This document shows, piece by piece, positions 21,601 through 28,305 of a stretch of 64,000 nt of DNA. This stretch comes from Auanema rhodensis (lineage: Eukaryota; Nematoda; Chromadorea; Rhabditida; Rhabditidae), in NCBI GenBank assembly GCA_964057225.1, contig OZ059897.1:10726001-10790000 (forward strand), given 5' to 3'. Made by a program: the position numbers and the translations under genes. The notes under the pieces are model-generated. The model ran no database searches and was not told the DNA's origin. It saw only the letters and a list, made by a program, of their open reading frames with translations. The stretch's first letter is position 1, and every line of letters begins with the position of its first letter.

Positions 21601-23064
21601 TTTACAATTATCAGTATTTATAAATAAGTCTGATACAATGTGATCTTCTTTCAATCTAGTTATTATCCCTCGCTTCAATACAAATTGTTCAATTTCTACA
21701 CATTCTTCAGTGGACCAAGAGCGAGTTGGATTATGCTCGTTTAATGGTGTTTCAAAAACTGAATGCTGTTGGGCATTCATGATTTTATCATTCCACATAC
21801 GATTTCTATGTGCTCGAACACAATCTTTCTTATCTACTGTTTCAATATGAGAGAATGTGGTGTTACGATCTCTCAAAAACATGAAATCTCTCACACAGCT
21901 TTTATACTTTTTCACATAGCATTTCCATGCTTCCCATGACTCTATCTCAGCCTTTGGTAGATATATTTCTACCTCAACACTGTGAGCCTTTTCAATTTCT
22001 GCCTTATGGCAGCCTGTGACCACAGGAGGTGTTACTAATATACCCCCTTCAGATTGAGCGCAAATCTGATATTTTGCCGACCCAAAGGGAAGGCATGAGA
22101 GTGCCAATAAAGTCAGGCACAACGTGACCGGTGGCATGAATGGGGTCGCTACGCTGTATACCCTTGAGTTACCATTCCCATTGGCTGATGGTCTTTGTCT
22201 TCTTGGGGAACTAGGCCTAGGGTTCCAAGACGAGCTATTGGCATTTCTGCCATTGGCAAATGGGCGGTTTCCCGGGTTAGGACGCCTATTCATATTCCCG
22301 TTCTGCGAGTTATTATTATTATAACGTACGGCAGAAGGTCGCTCTCTCTCTCGCTCATAATCATTAGAGCCATTATTGTGCTGAGTCCAGTTATTATTTT
22401 TTTTATTATTTTTATTATTTTTATAATTTTTATTATTATTATTATTCCTACTTCTTTCTCTTTCTTCACTAAAGCTTAATTTATGTTGTAAAGCATTTAT
22501 GAGCTCCTTCAAGGTGCTGGTGTCTTCATTTCTTTTCATGAAGCTATTCCGAACGCCTTCTTCAAACCTAGCTAATTTCTTAGCTTGTTCATAAGTGGCG
22601 GGGTGTTTAGTTAAAACCGCAATACCCAGTTCCTCTTTTAAACCATTTAAAAATGCCGTTTTCAACATTGGTTCCCGCTCGGGATCCATTGGTGACATTA
22701 TGGTGCTTGCCATTCTCTCTAATTCCATACTAAAATCAAGAACAGATTTATCTCCTTGTTGTACTCGATGAATAAGCGCTATGGTGAAATTTTTATCTGT
22801 TTTAGGCGCTAAAAGCTCAGTGAGCTGATCCATCAAAACAATCCATGGGCCATTAGTTCTTATGCCACTAGGAATACTATTATACAAGGAGAGAGCTGTT
22901 TCATTTGATTCCAAAAGAAGAGGCAAAATTAATAGTCTCTCAGGTAAGCTTAGATTCATAACATTAAAAAATCTATTTAAAGATTCAACAAAAGAACGAA
23001 AGCTACGAGAGCCGTCATACCTGGGACAGAGATGGCAATTCAAATTCAATTCAATGTTTACCAT
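15676..23064 (-). CDS. Element 1 Gag-(Env-like)-Pol polyprotein, 2462 aa
   Basis: One unbroken frame. Order by residue: Gag capsid-like (about 20-185); Asn/Lys/Arg-rich nucleic-acid-binding stretch without CCHC knuckles (about 200-305); signal peptide and Env-like ectodomain (310 to about 1196) with a transmembrane helix (about 1197-1219); aspartic protease with DSGATVS (Asp1304); reverse transcriptase with VTDFRAL (Asp1639) and YLDD (1735-1738); RNase H (IESDGS, Asp1884); integrase with zinc-finger residues His2108, His2116, Cys2146, Cys2149 and catalytic Asp2180, Asp2240, Glu2276 (spacing DD35E); GPY at 2418-2420. Every catalytic residue checked is present and no stop or frameshift was seen, so the enzymes look functional. 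About 700-900 residues longer than an ordinary Ty3/gypsy Gag-Pol, explained by the Env-like insert. The ATG at 23062-23064 is the first in frame; a stop (TAG) lies ten codons upstream of it, so it is the likely start unless a frameshift joins the preceding frame. Confidence 0.93.
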   Translation of the reverse strand: MVNIELNLNCHLCPRYDGSRSFRSFVESLNRFFNVMNLSLPERLLILPLLLESNETALSLYNSIPSGIRTNGPWIVLMDQLTELLAPKTDKNFTIALIHRVQQGDKSVLDFSMELERMASTIMSPMDPEREPMLKTAFLNGLKEELGIAVLTKHPATYEQAKKLARFEEGVRNSFMKRNEDTSTLKELINALQHKLSFSEERERSRNNNNNKNYKNNKNNKKNNNWTQHNNGSNDYERERERPSAVRYNNNNSQNGNMNRRPNPGNRPFANGRNANSSSWNPRPSSPRRQRPSANGNGNSRVYSVATPFMPPVTLCLTLLALSCLPFGSAKYQICAQSEGGILVTPPVVTGCHKAEIEKAHSVEVEIYLPKAEIESWEAWKCYVKKYKSCVRDFMFLRDRNTTFSHIETVDKKDCVRAHRNRMWNDKIMNAQQHSVFETPLNEHNPTRSWSTEECVEIEQFVLKRGIITRLKEDHIVSDLFINTDNCKGNEGFCATGEGAVIWQPPIPSVVCHYQKLGPFSAMLGDHILLVHSIESAFVLQNHSTSAHVQSCFEFAVFESSSEAIIRFTAYPRVYNLLDLSNTLLNADRRRNKRNALPQKHRSFSDDYLFVNAKSQPYAFPFLRPTFIFGSASITKFYAKYMRYAATSSYESLLQFAIDNPLFIDTIVSLGLTKDHITNWAKSNNFKDPNLLILQCMGIEEIKLATRQMINSMKLNDLITQVARRIEVPRLKRSLMKSTTSIEDFFRGMAHAVVYQATILDGTQTVPSIEQLARALYPSILPRSGNMNQSEIIATAQGMLFMIQQQSGKEQISRDMQVSRQQKADATVRNNQEQDLAIISKLPDYHNLYTKNSTAYYGFPPQSIEYPQENPKFNKTEVLEFISWVKTQITTDKNMVQHTTVTPITSTKTTIRSLTTPTSNAYERGRELYVAEVYDNVLHKSEHKTKTIIDNKLNYGFEKARLSIIDEFHQQFHTICKSQMETVKSWQAILRIHPTIGVRAMLQRDDIVARFVGRNVLKITTCQEIEPHFIYRNHSYNDKCYAETPVLTHDKQLFFAPIDSYDLSTEGHEINCEHKETEIWYENGTWRDYKGDTHKVDSIHSEKHDHYAELSKLRFTGRNLFENSTEKSLALSIGLTYGYSLSTSPHHDLLRVISRSRDWPQISSFIFKGSKLIRDARKIVFSNWDLFIDFCIGSIERTLITIGCITLILCLMIALYFTIKCYLSPTSMLKINHIMLSPTAPPLEGDEIHETVSDELMRSYFPTIITYIPLAIPFVCHTTTKKNGHLLPFVHIDIEGRGLLALWDSGATVSYIPFSTLAYIGRQYFTKYSKSASTANGSEFRFVGKCKLDVGIAGYQVEHEFLISEDNDCPGQMLLGTDFMRTLEEREIFTTLKLCKGKLIVGNMETPLVKPGCFAYKTTTKTVNIISLSTVTVPPHSTSHISLQTGPELDFDQYALLKSSIGPISIPDAAIGPFPITMVVSNNSSKPIKINKNDHIGSGLIASKEIMNDYVPPEADWEDKLPTFPQHLLDDLNFNSCTLSHKMKKNLITIIKENQTAFFNHDHNIGLFCGPVEHAIPIRSDMDFPKSRSYRVPLGKQEEVERQVKEMLSQGIIENSTATFTSPVVLVKKKDNSFRFVTDFRALNSVTKKQTYSIPHIPDIIDLAAGAQFFSNFDLISGFFQIPLKRSDRHLTAFTTPSGTYQYCRMPMGLCGAPHTFQSAVRYLQSLVRCKLFVYLDDLLIISNSADEHLRDIQEVLKKVTELGLKIKLSKCCFAATEVKFLGFVIGRNGVKPDPAKIQAVSEFPNPSTVTAVRSFLGMTNYFRRFIQNYAGIAEPLYKLTHKDTPFEWKSEHADAFETLKTLLCTAPVLKPPKADQPFVIESDGSMIAVGAVLLQSAEKNSPLHPIAFASRKLTPAERKYPPIEVEALGLVFALQQFRTYVLGVPTTVITDHRPLTSLMSRKDLIGRLAKYQLMIQDFNIKIEYRPGKLNSVCDALSRYIGNEANDSRPTKPKDKVKPVDAFIAHITTISSIDQLNCEEIRKVQAGVPWIREALSQINNDNCPANISDRYEEREGILHAKQAKNYLKPSIILPRNDKITDVVIKFFHEDSKIGAHLGINKTTDAIRRRFFWTNMVPQITEFINRCTKCASRKSNPHQSYIQPMGRFVIPEKPFDRIHVDILGPLPRTNDGHRYILSIQDAFSKWGTTCPLITQTATEITKAFVIRFVFIYGPPMSMITDNGSSFLSSEFQAMCKQFGIEHTTTLPYHKNANGQVERLHRTLEEALSSFVNEQQTNWDIHLPKVMFAINTLPNSSTSISPYVVLFGRDARLPIDHQLPGNNLQTEEPANPTEDFVNRSLIQNESTSNIVKDRIETCTKKNEQRYNTRNRTQNKEIQVNDLVMIKVNSTRNKLTPSFEGPYLVTAVQRSFVVVQTDKGKSRRVHKDFVKPYQRTTSIPVITIS
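19392..22137 (-). other. Env-like glycoprotein segment between Gag and protease (residues 310 to about 1225)
   Basis: Opens with an internal Met310 and a hydrophobic signal peptide (TLCLTLLALSCLPFGSA, predicted cleavage after Ala330). The ectodomain is rich in Cys and has several N-glycosylation sequons (for example NTTF, NHST, NGTW, NHSY). A furin-like site RNKR ends at residue 594. A single strongly hydrophobic helix (about 1197-1219) is followed by a short tail leading into the protease. This is the architecture of a class I-like retroviral or errantivirus Env, but I recognise no specific Env family. Its position before the protease rather than after integrase is odd: without processing, the signal peptide would put Pol on the cytosolic side of a membrane anchor. 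Confidence 0.75.
22138..23064 (-). other. Gag segment of the polyprotein (residues 1-309)
   Basis: Starts with a Cys-rich patch (CHLCP at 14-18). Residues about 20-185 have the helical pattern of Retrotrans_gag capsids. Then come polar, Asn-rich runs (NNNNNKNYKNNKNNKKNNN region) and Arg/Pro-rich sequence that can replace a zinc-knuckle nucleocapsid. It forms the particle in related elements. Confidence 0.75.
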
Positions 23065-23082
23065 GTGCTTGCAGATGTGACA
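23054..23082 (-). repeat. Internal copy of the LTR 5' terminus at the gag start
   Basis: 29 bases identical to the first 29 bases of the LTR in element sense (plus-strand match at 15033-15061 and 24826-24854), beginning exactly at the terminal TGTCAC. It contains the polyprotein start codon and the stop of the preceding frame. Confidence 0.9.
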
Positions 23083-23465
23083 GTTGCCATATTTCTAGAG
23101 GGTGGAGCAACATTAGAATTAGGAGATGGAGAGGTAGGAGTCATTTTTCTTTCAAAAGCTTTAGTTATAGCAGCGGCCCACCGACTTGGTGATCTATTTC
23201 GTACTGTAGTAGGTGCCCGAGGTGTTTCCTCAGTGATGGCCTTTCTGCTTTTACTTCTCGTTCTAATTGTTAGAGAAGAAGAGTGAGAAGAAGAAGAGGA
23301 ATCACCTTCTTCTCTCAAAAATTCAAAAGGAGAGAGGTAGGTGGATGGAGTATTTAAGTTTTTAGAATTAAATTCAAAAACTTGGCGTACCTCTGGTGAT
23401 CCTTGTTCCTGATCTTTGTTTTCCTCGCTGATGTCCGAGTCCGACAGGGTGGCTGGTGAATACAG
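23058..23465 (-). CDS. Gag-leader-like open frame without an early AUG, overlapping the polyprotein start
   Basis: An open frame of 135 codons from the base after a TAA (23466-23468) to TAA at 23058-23060. The middle is Ser-rich (SSSSSHSSS), then Arg/Lys-rich (TIRTRSKSRK), as in matrix-like N-termini of Gag. There is no ATG until ten codons before the end, so translation would need a non-AUG start or splicing from an upstream exon. The end overlaps the polyprotein start as ATGGTAA: TGG-TAA here, ATG-GTA there. The next frame is one base back, so a -1 frameshift or stop-restart could join the two. Function is inferred from position and composition only. Confidence 0.5.
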   Translation of the reverse strand: MYSPATLSDSDISEENKDQEQGSPEVRQVFEFNSKNLNTPSTYLSPFEFLREEGDSSSSSHSSSLTIRTRSKSRKAITEETPRAPTTVRNRSPSRWAAAITKAFERKMTPTSPSPNSNVAPPSRNMATVTSASTW

Positions 23466-24458
23466 TTAGATGAATATAAGAGCGCGTACTGGAAGCAACT
23501 AGACTCCAGTAAAAACGTTTGTGACAATGGCGTCTGATGAAGGAGGATCGTTGAAGCTTCAAGCTCCGCCTCCAGCCATGTGTCACGACACCAGATGTTA
23601 GCGCTTATGGTAAACAACCATTGACCGTCTGTCGTGATATTTGAATATTATAATCACTTATGTCAGCTTAGAGACAAATAAGGAATCACAGATGGTGCCT
23701 TAAGCCTGTTTGAAAACTTTTGAATTTTAACAGCTGTTATTGACTACACATATCGAACAGCTGGTACGCGTGGGCCAACTATTTGAATGTGAGTAAGCTT
23801 AAAGTAAACAAAAATGTCTCATCTCGTATATTAAGTTCAATTTTATAAAGTTTATTAAGATTTGTAGAAAGAATTTCAAAATAAATCTTAATTAAGATAA
23901 TTTTTAATTTAATTTCAAAAGATTTAGAAGGTAATTTAAGATTGATATAGGAATTCAAATTCAGTAATCTGTCAATAATATAGGAAAAAGGAAACGTTGG
24001 CAGACGTAGAGTGGACTTGGGTGGGTAGGAATTTAAATATTCTTATTATCTCTGAACTAATAAGAAAAGAGTTAACAGGAGTAGAACCCTGATGAACCCT
24101 TGGATGTGAATCAAAATCAAAAAATCGTAAATAAAATTATCCCAACAGCCTCCAGCTTCCAAACAACTCAGCTAAAAAGTGAGCTCTGTTGCCACACTGG
24201 ACATTCACATCATAAAGTAATGAATCAAAATAGCACGCGCGTGCATAACAAAAAGGTAACGCTCGTCAAAACTATTGTCTGATAGTTTCCCCAAACGTCT
24301 CAGACACCTCCCAGTTTTCGTTGAGCGGAGGAGAAGTGGTAGCCAAAATAATTTTTGGGGAAATCATGGTGCACGGCTCGGTTACTCCTCACTGTTGGGT
24401 AATTAAGTCCAAAAGTCTCGTAAACTTGCTGTCAATAAATTAACAGTAAAGTAAGCAA
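23466..24458 (-). other. Element 1 leader region
   Basis: Nearly 1 kb between the primer site and the first gag-like frame. It holds the short ORF at 24272-24367 and several short overlapping frames around 23354-23617 with no convincing domain. No tRNA or host gene. An intron is possible. Confidence 0.6.
24272..24367 (-). CDS. Short upstream ORF in the element 1 leader (31 codons)
   Basis: First ATG after the primer site, in a favourable context (CACCATGA), followed by 31 codons and TAG. No recognisable domain. It could be a regulatory uORF or a first exon spliced to the open frame at 23058-23465; I cannot identify a convincing donor and acceptor pair. Confidence 0.3.
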   Translation of the reverse strand: MISPKIILATTSPPLNENWEVSETFGETIRQ

Positions 24459-24471
24459 GGTGGAACCTCCA
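24459..24471 (-). other. Element 1 primer-binding site, tRNA-Gln
   Basis: On the minus strand TGGAGGTTCCACC follows the 5' LTR (one base beyond the boundary used here). It is complementary to GGTGGAACCT plus CCA, the 3' end of eukaryotic tRNA-Gln, over 13 nt. It does not match the surrounding tRNA-His, which ends TGTCTTGGGCA plus CCA. Confidence 0.85.
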
Positions 24472-24472
24472 C

Positions 24473-24854
24473 GTTACATATTGTTTCTTCCCGTCTTTTC
24501 ATGGTCGGAAGATATATGTACTTCTACCTTGTTCCTTAGGTAGGCAGACCCGAACGCCCCGATTTCCTTATTAAGACAAATACTCAAAGAGAAAAGGATT
24601 CATTATCAGATAACAAGAAAATACAATATAAGAATTACATTAAGAAAGAATATAAAGAGATATAATAAAGTATTAAATAGAGTATATATATATAGATGAT
24701 ATAGAGATGAGACTCACATGGCTATAAGACAACCTATCTGGGTTAGGCCAGAAGCAAGAGTGCCATGTGTGTCCCATGTTGTAGGCGGGGCTTGTTCAGG
24801 CTCCCGCTATTTGAATAGCGCGCACATGTTTACCATGTGCTTGCAGATGTGACA
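24473..24854 (-). repeat. Element 1 LTR, 5' copy in element sense
   Basis: Same 382 bases as 14680-15061 by eye, with no difference found. It should hold the promoter of the element. Confidence 0.95.
24683..24694 (-). promoter_or_regulatory. TATA-like tract in the element 1 5' LTR
   Basis: A run of TA dinucleotides about 160-170 bp into the LTR in element sense. Plausible core promoter, but an AT-rich run in an AT-rich genome is weak evidence. Confidence 0.3.
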
Positions 24855-24859
24855 CTTTC
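24855..24859. repeat. Target-site duplication of element 1, right copy
   Basis: ctttc, followed directly by the spacer sequence expected downstream of the left copy. Confidence 0.88.
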
Positions 24860-24969
24860 AATTTTTGGTCATTGATTAGAATTTTCATGTTGTCACACAG
24901 AAATTGAAGAATCTTAGTTCATTTCAGTAACAATGAACACACTAACTTTGTTAAGTTGTTGTAATATCG

Positions 24970-25041
24970 GCCCAAGTAGTATAGTGGTTAGTACTCCACG
25001 TTGTGGCCGTGGCGACACAGGTTCGATTCCTGTCTTGGGCA
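24970..25041 (+). tRNA. tRNA-His(GTG) copy 45
   Basis: Consensus; first copy after element 1. Confidence 0.94.
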
Positions 25042-25299
25042 TTTTTTGTTTTGAAATTTAAATGCTATAAAATTATTGCTTGCTTGTCATGTTAGGTTTG
25101 TTTAATTCAAATACTTATTTAAGTTCTAACAATTTTTGATTTAATCACGTTCAATTAACTGTATTGTTTTCAAAAATAAAGACATCTTTCAATTTCTGGT
25201 CATTGAATTAGAATTTTCATGTTGTCACACAGGAAATGAAGAATCTTAGTTCATTTCAGTAACAATGAACACAATAATTTTGTTTAGTTTGTAATACCG

Positions 25300-25371
25300 G
25301 CCCAAGTAGTATAGTGGTTAGTACTCCACGTTGTGGCCGTGGCGACACAGGTTCGATTCCTGTCTTGGGCA
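25300..25371 (+). tRNA. tRNA-His(GTG) copy 46
   Basis: Consensus; 330-bp spacer type. Confidence 0.94.
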
Positions 25372-25629
25372 TTTTTTGTTTTGAAATTTAAATGCTATAA
25401 AATTATTGCTTGCTTGTCATGTTAGATTTGTTTAATTCAAATACTTATTTAAGTTCTAACAATTTTTGATTTAATGACGTTCAATTAACTGTATTGTTTT
25501 CAAAAATAAAGACATCTTTCAATTTCTGGTCATTGAATTAGAATTTTCATGTTGTCACACAGGAAATGAAGAATCTTAGTTCATTTCAGTAACAATGAAC
25601 ACAATAATTTTGTTTAGTTTGTAATACCG

Positions 25630-25701
25630 GCCCAAGTAGTATAGTGGTTAGTACTCCACGTTGTGGCCGTGGCGACACAGGTTCGATTCCTGTCTTGGGC
25701 A
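25630..25701 (+). tRNA. tRNA-His(GTG) copy 47
   Basis: Consensus; 330-bp spacer type. Confidence 0.94.
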
Positions 25702-25961
25702 TTTTTTGTTTTGAAATTTAAATGCTATAAAATTATTGCTTGCTTGTCATGTTAGATTTGTTTAATTTAAATACTCATTTAAGTTCCAACAATTTTCGAT
25801 TAAATCACGTTCATTTAACTGTATTGTTTTCAAAAATAAAGACAAAATTCAATTTCTGTTCATTGAATTAGAATTTTCATGTTGTCACACAGAAATTGAA
25901 GAATCTTAGTTCATTTCAGTAACAATGAACACACTATCTTTGTTAAGTTGTTGTAATATCG

Positions 25962-26022
25962 GCCCAAGTAGTATAGTGGTTAGTACTCCACGTTGTGGCC
26001 GTGGCGACACAGGTTCGATTCC
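25962..26022 (+). pseudogene. tRNA-His copy 48, 5' part, split by element 2
   Basis: Consensus from G1 to the start of the 3' T-stem strand, then the first base of the LTR. The remainder lies at 29908-29923. Acceptor stem, T-stem and terminator are separated by 3.9 kb, so this copy is dead. Confidence 0.95.
26018..26022. repeat. Target-site duplication of element 2, left copy
   Basis: attcc, with 4 to 7 bp possible depending on where the LTR ends are drawn. The matching copy is at 29908-29912. It is part of box B of the interrupted tRNA gene. Confidence 0.8.
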
Positions 26023-26358
26023 GTTCCATTCGGAAATCAATACGTAGCAGGCGGGTTAGAATCAGACGACATGAGGCTGAGAGAGGACGACACGCCCTTC
26101 ATATGGAACACAGACTTCAGCTTTGCCTTATGGAATGACTATGGATGGTTGGTCTTCCTTTCTTAGCTCTCTTTCACTTTATATCTTTATGTAGACTTAT
26201 ATAACTTATTGTAATCATGTAGACATAATAAACCTTTCTTTCTCGAGTCTTATGTTTATCCATTATGCTCTTTATCTACCGCTACATCTGGAATACTATC
26301 ACACTCATCTTGTAGGCTTTATTGGTCTATAGGATCGACGTGAGAGCATAACGGAACG
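26023..26358 (+). repeat. Element 2 5' LTR
   Basis: Ends are perfect 5-bp inverted repeats (GTTCC/GGAAC). A poly(A) signal AATAAA lies at 26227-26232. The last G is shared between LTR and flank in both copies, so the boundary is uncertain by one base. Confidence 0.93.
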
Positions 26359-26371
26359 TGGAGGTTCCACC
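26359..26371 (+). other. Element 2 primer-binding site, tRNA-Gln
   Basis: TGGAGGTTCCACC directly after the 5' LTR, the same 13 nt as the site in element 1. Confidence 0.85.
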
Positions 26372-27705
26372 TCGAACATTTTTATCTTGATTTCTTGACT
26401 ATTTTCTCTTATATTTCGTTATTTTTTAATACAATTCATTGAATCTGAATTCTCTTATATCTCTAAACCATCTACTCCATGTCTTAACACAATACGGTGG
26501 GGCCAACAACGTTTAAAAGGGAACAGATGCAAGGACCACTCCTTTTGGAGATGGATATTTTATATTTTTTGAAACTGAAGTTATATTTTCCCGTTTGTTC
26601 ACAATTTTCTGTCTGTCTGAACCCAACAATTTTTATAACCTTGCTGTTAACATCGAATACTCTGTTACCCGAACTCGAAGCATTTTTGAGGACCCTAGGA
26701 TGAATTAGTGAACAAATTCACCCAAGGATAATTTTTATTGAGATTTATGCCCACACTTTCTCCTTTTAAGGATTGATTTTGGCTTCGAGGAAAGAATAGC
26801 CACGGTTATTTCTTTATTTTTTGTGGATGAAACAATTTTGCGCACCAAATTGAGATTATTTCATATTTTGCGATCAGGACTATTTTATTTTGCGTTACAT
26901 TTCTGTTCAGACAACTTTTTGCCATTAACATCCAAAAATATTTTGATAACGCATTGAATTTACACGGGAAACCTCACCTAAATGGGAGGAATATTATGAA
27001 AAGTGAATTTTAAGATCGCTATAGTCCGAAAAATCCTGTACAATTTTACGAACTGAATTATTATTAGTGATTGTCTATCAGGCCGTGTTGGCTTAAGCAT
27101 ATCAGTTTGGATTTTCTCCCCTTACTATATGTCACCTTCCTCATACCGTTATTGTTGTTTTGAAGCATAAGACTCATTCCTAAACACCATAATTCTTTAA
27201 ATATAGTTATTGTAATCTTTAGTCATCTATTCCTAGCCATAATTTTAAAACTAGATTTCTGATCATGATGGGACTACGGTACTCATTCGTTTTCCAAATT
27301 GCTTCCTTAAAGAGTAATGCTATTACGAATGTACATTATGAAAACCGCTAAAATCCTTTGAACATTTACCAAAGTCCATTTTCGTGGCATTTTCGATCTC
27401 TCGTGAGTCCAAGAAGATCAGAATCGTCAGAAAAAAGAAAAAAAAGTGGGAATAAGGACTAATGAGATTGCTCAGGCATCAATCAAGTGAGCACTGAACA
27501 TTTTTGAACATATACAAACTGGTTGAATTATATACATTTAAGAATATTAAATTGGAAAGCGAACAAAGTCCAAATTTTCATACGGTAGTAGGCGGATCTC
27601 TGTTGATGGCCACAACTTAGATTCATTCCTTAACGCCGACTATACAAATCAGTTACTCACAGCTTTCTCACCCCTTTTCCAAAACTCCTTATCCATAACA
27701 CTCAT
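26372..27705 (+). other. Element 2 leader region
   Basis: About 1.3 kb of AT-rich sequence with no open frame that starts with ATG and has a recognisable domain. Similar in length to the leader of element 1. An intron or packaging signal could lie here; nothing specific is visible. Confidence 0.5.
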
Positions 27706-28305
27706 TAACGTCTCAAAATCCCCCACGTTACTAAACACTCAAGGTTTTTCCAAACCAAGAGCGCTACCAAAGTGGATAAGCGATTCCGATCAGCTGTACC
27801 TCTCAGTACACGAACTGATTTTGATCTGCGAGACTCAGCTCCACTCACCAGAAGCCGAGCTCGCGTGCAGAGCATCGCTATAATCGAAGACGAGCAGAAA
27901 GCCGAGCACAAAACCGACAAATTCTTTACTCCTCGTGCAGACACTTATTCACCTACTAAACGATTAAGCGACGAGGATTACGTACCACCAGGAGGAGAAG
28001 AAACATCCGTCATAGTGGAAGAACAAACACCAGTTACTGCTAAAAAGGTACGCTCCTCTAATTCAAATAAAAATAAGAAAAATAAAAATAAAAACTCAAG
28101 CAAATCGGACGCATCTCTCTCTCTGTCCATCCCAGAACCAACAGTTTCACCTTCAGTAGCCACTACTAGTGCAGGCGGTTTACAAACTTTTAAAAACATA
28201 GTTTCTGATCTCTTCAATCGTTCACCAAAAGATCGAAACTTGAACACCAGTCACACGAATAGATACTCGTCGGTTCCAAACATTAATTTATCTCTCCATA
28301 CATAG
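27706..28305 (+). CDS. Element 2 Gag N-terminal-like frame, truncated
   Basis: Open from after a TAA (about 27703-27705) to TAG at 28303-28305; the first usable start is GTG at 27772 (177 codons), and no ATG comes early. The product is basic at first (TRSRARVQSI), acidic in the middle, then Asn/Lys-rich (NSNKNKKNKNKN) and Ser/Pro/Thr-rich. This fits a matrix-like Gag N-terminus and resembles in composition the leader frame of element 1. The capsid part is absent. The last residues cross the internal deletion junction and are out-of-frame integrase sequence. Assignment rests on position and composition. Confidence 0.5.

Larger units (their letters stand above)
14680..24854 (-). mobile_element. 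Element 1: full-length Ty3/gypsy-type LTR retrotransposon with Env-like segment
   Basis: About 10.2 kb, transcribed leftwards. Two 382-bp LTRs that I read as identical, flanked by a 5-bp duplication of array spacer (ctttc). Order on the minus strand: 5' LTR, tRNA-Gln primer site, about 1.4-kb leader with a non-AUG open frame, 2462-codon Gag-Env-like-Pol polyprotein, about 600-bp 3' untranslated region, polypurine tract, 3' LTR. Domain order PR-RT-RNase H-IN and the GPY/F module place it in Ty3/gypsy (Metaviridae). The long single-ORF plan resembles nematode Cer1, but this comparison is from memory. Identical LTRs and an unbroken ORF suggest a recent, possibly still competent insertion. Confidence 0.95.
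24855..26022 (+). repeat. tRNA-His tandem array, middle block (copies 45-47 and 5' part of 48)
   Basis: Array sequence between the two retrotransposons. The left edge continues exactly the spacer interrupted at 14679: after removing element 1 and one target-site copy, copy 44 to copy 45 is 331 bp. The right edge stops inside the T-loop region of copy 48, where element 2 begins. Confidence 0.96.

Noticed and set aside
23354-23617. Overlapping 70-87 codon frames upstream of the gag-leader frame
   Set aside because: Two overlapping frames on the same strand with no domain or Gag-like composition; kept only as part of the leader description.
23590-23625. Plus-strand 'tgtcacgacacc...atggtaaaca' resembling an LTR terminus in the opposite direction
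   Set aside because: Only about 10 bases match the LTR exactly and the order is interrupted; too weak to call a fossil LTR.
24459-24471. Retrotransposon primed by the surrounding tRNA-His
   Set aside because: The primer site is complementary to a tRNA ending GGTGGAACCT; the array tRNA ends TGTCTTGGGCA.
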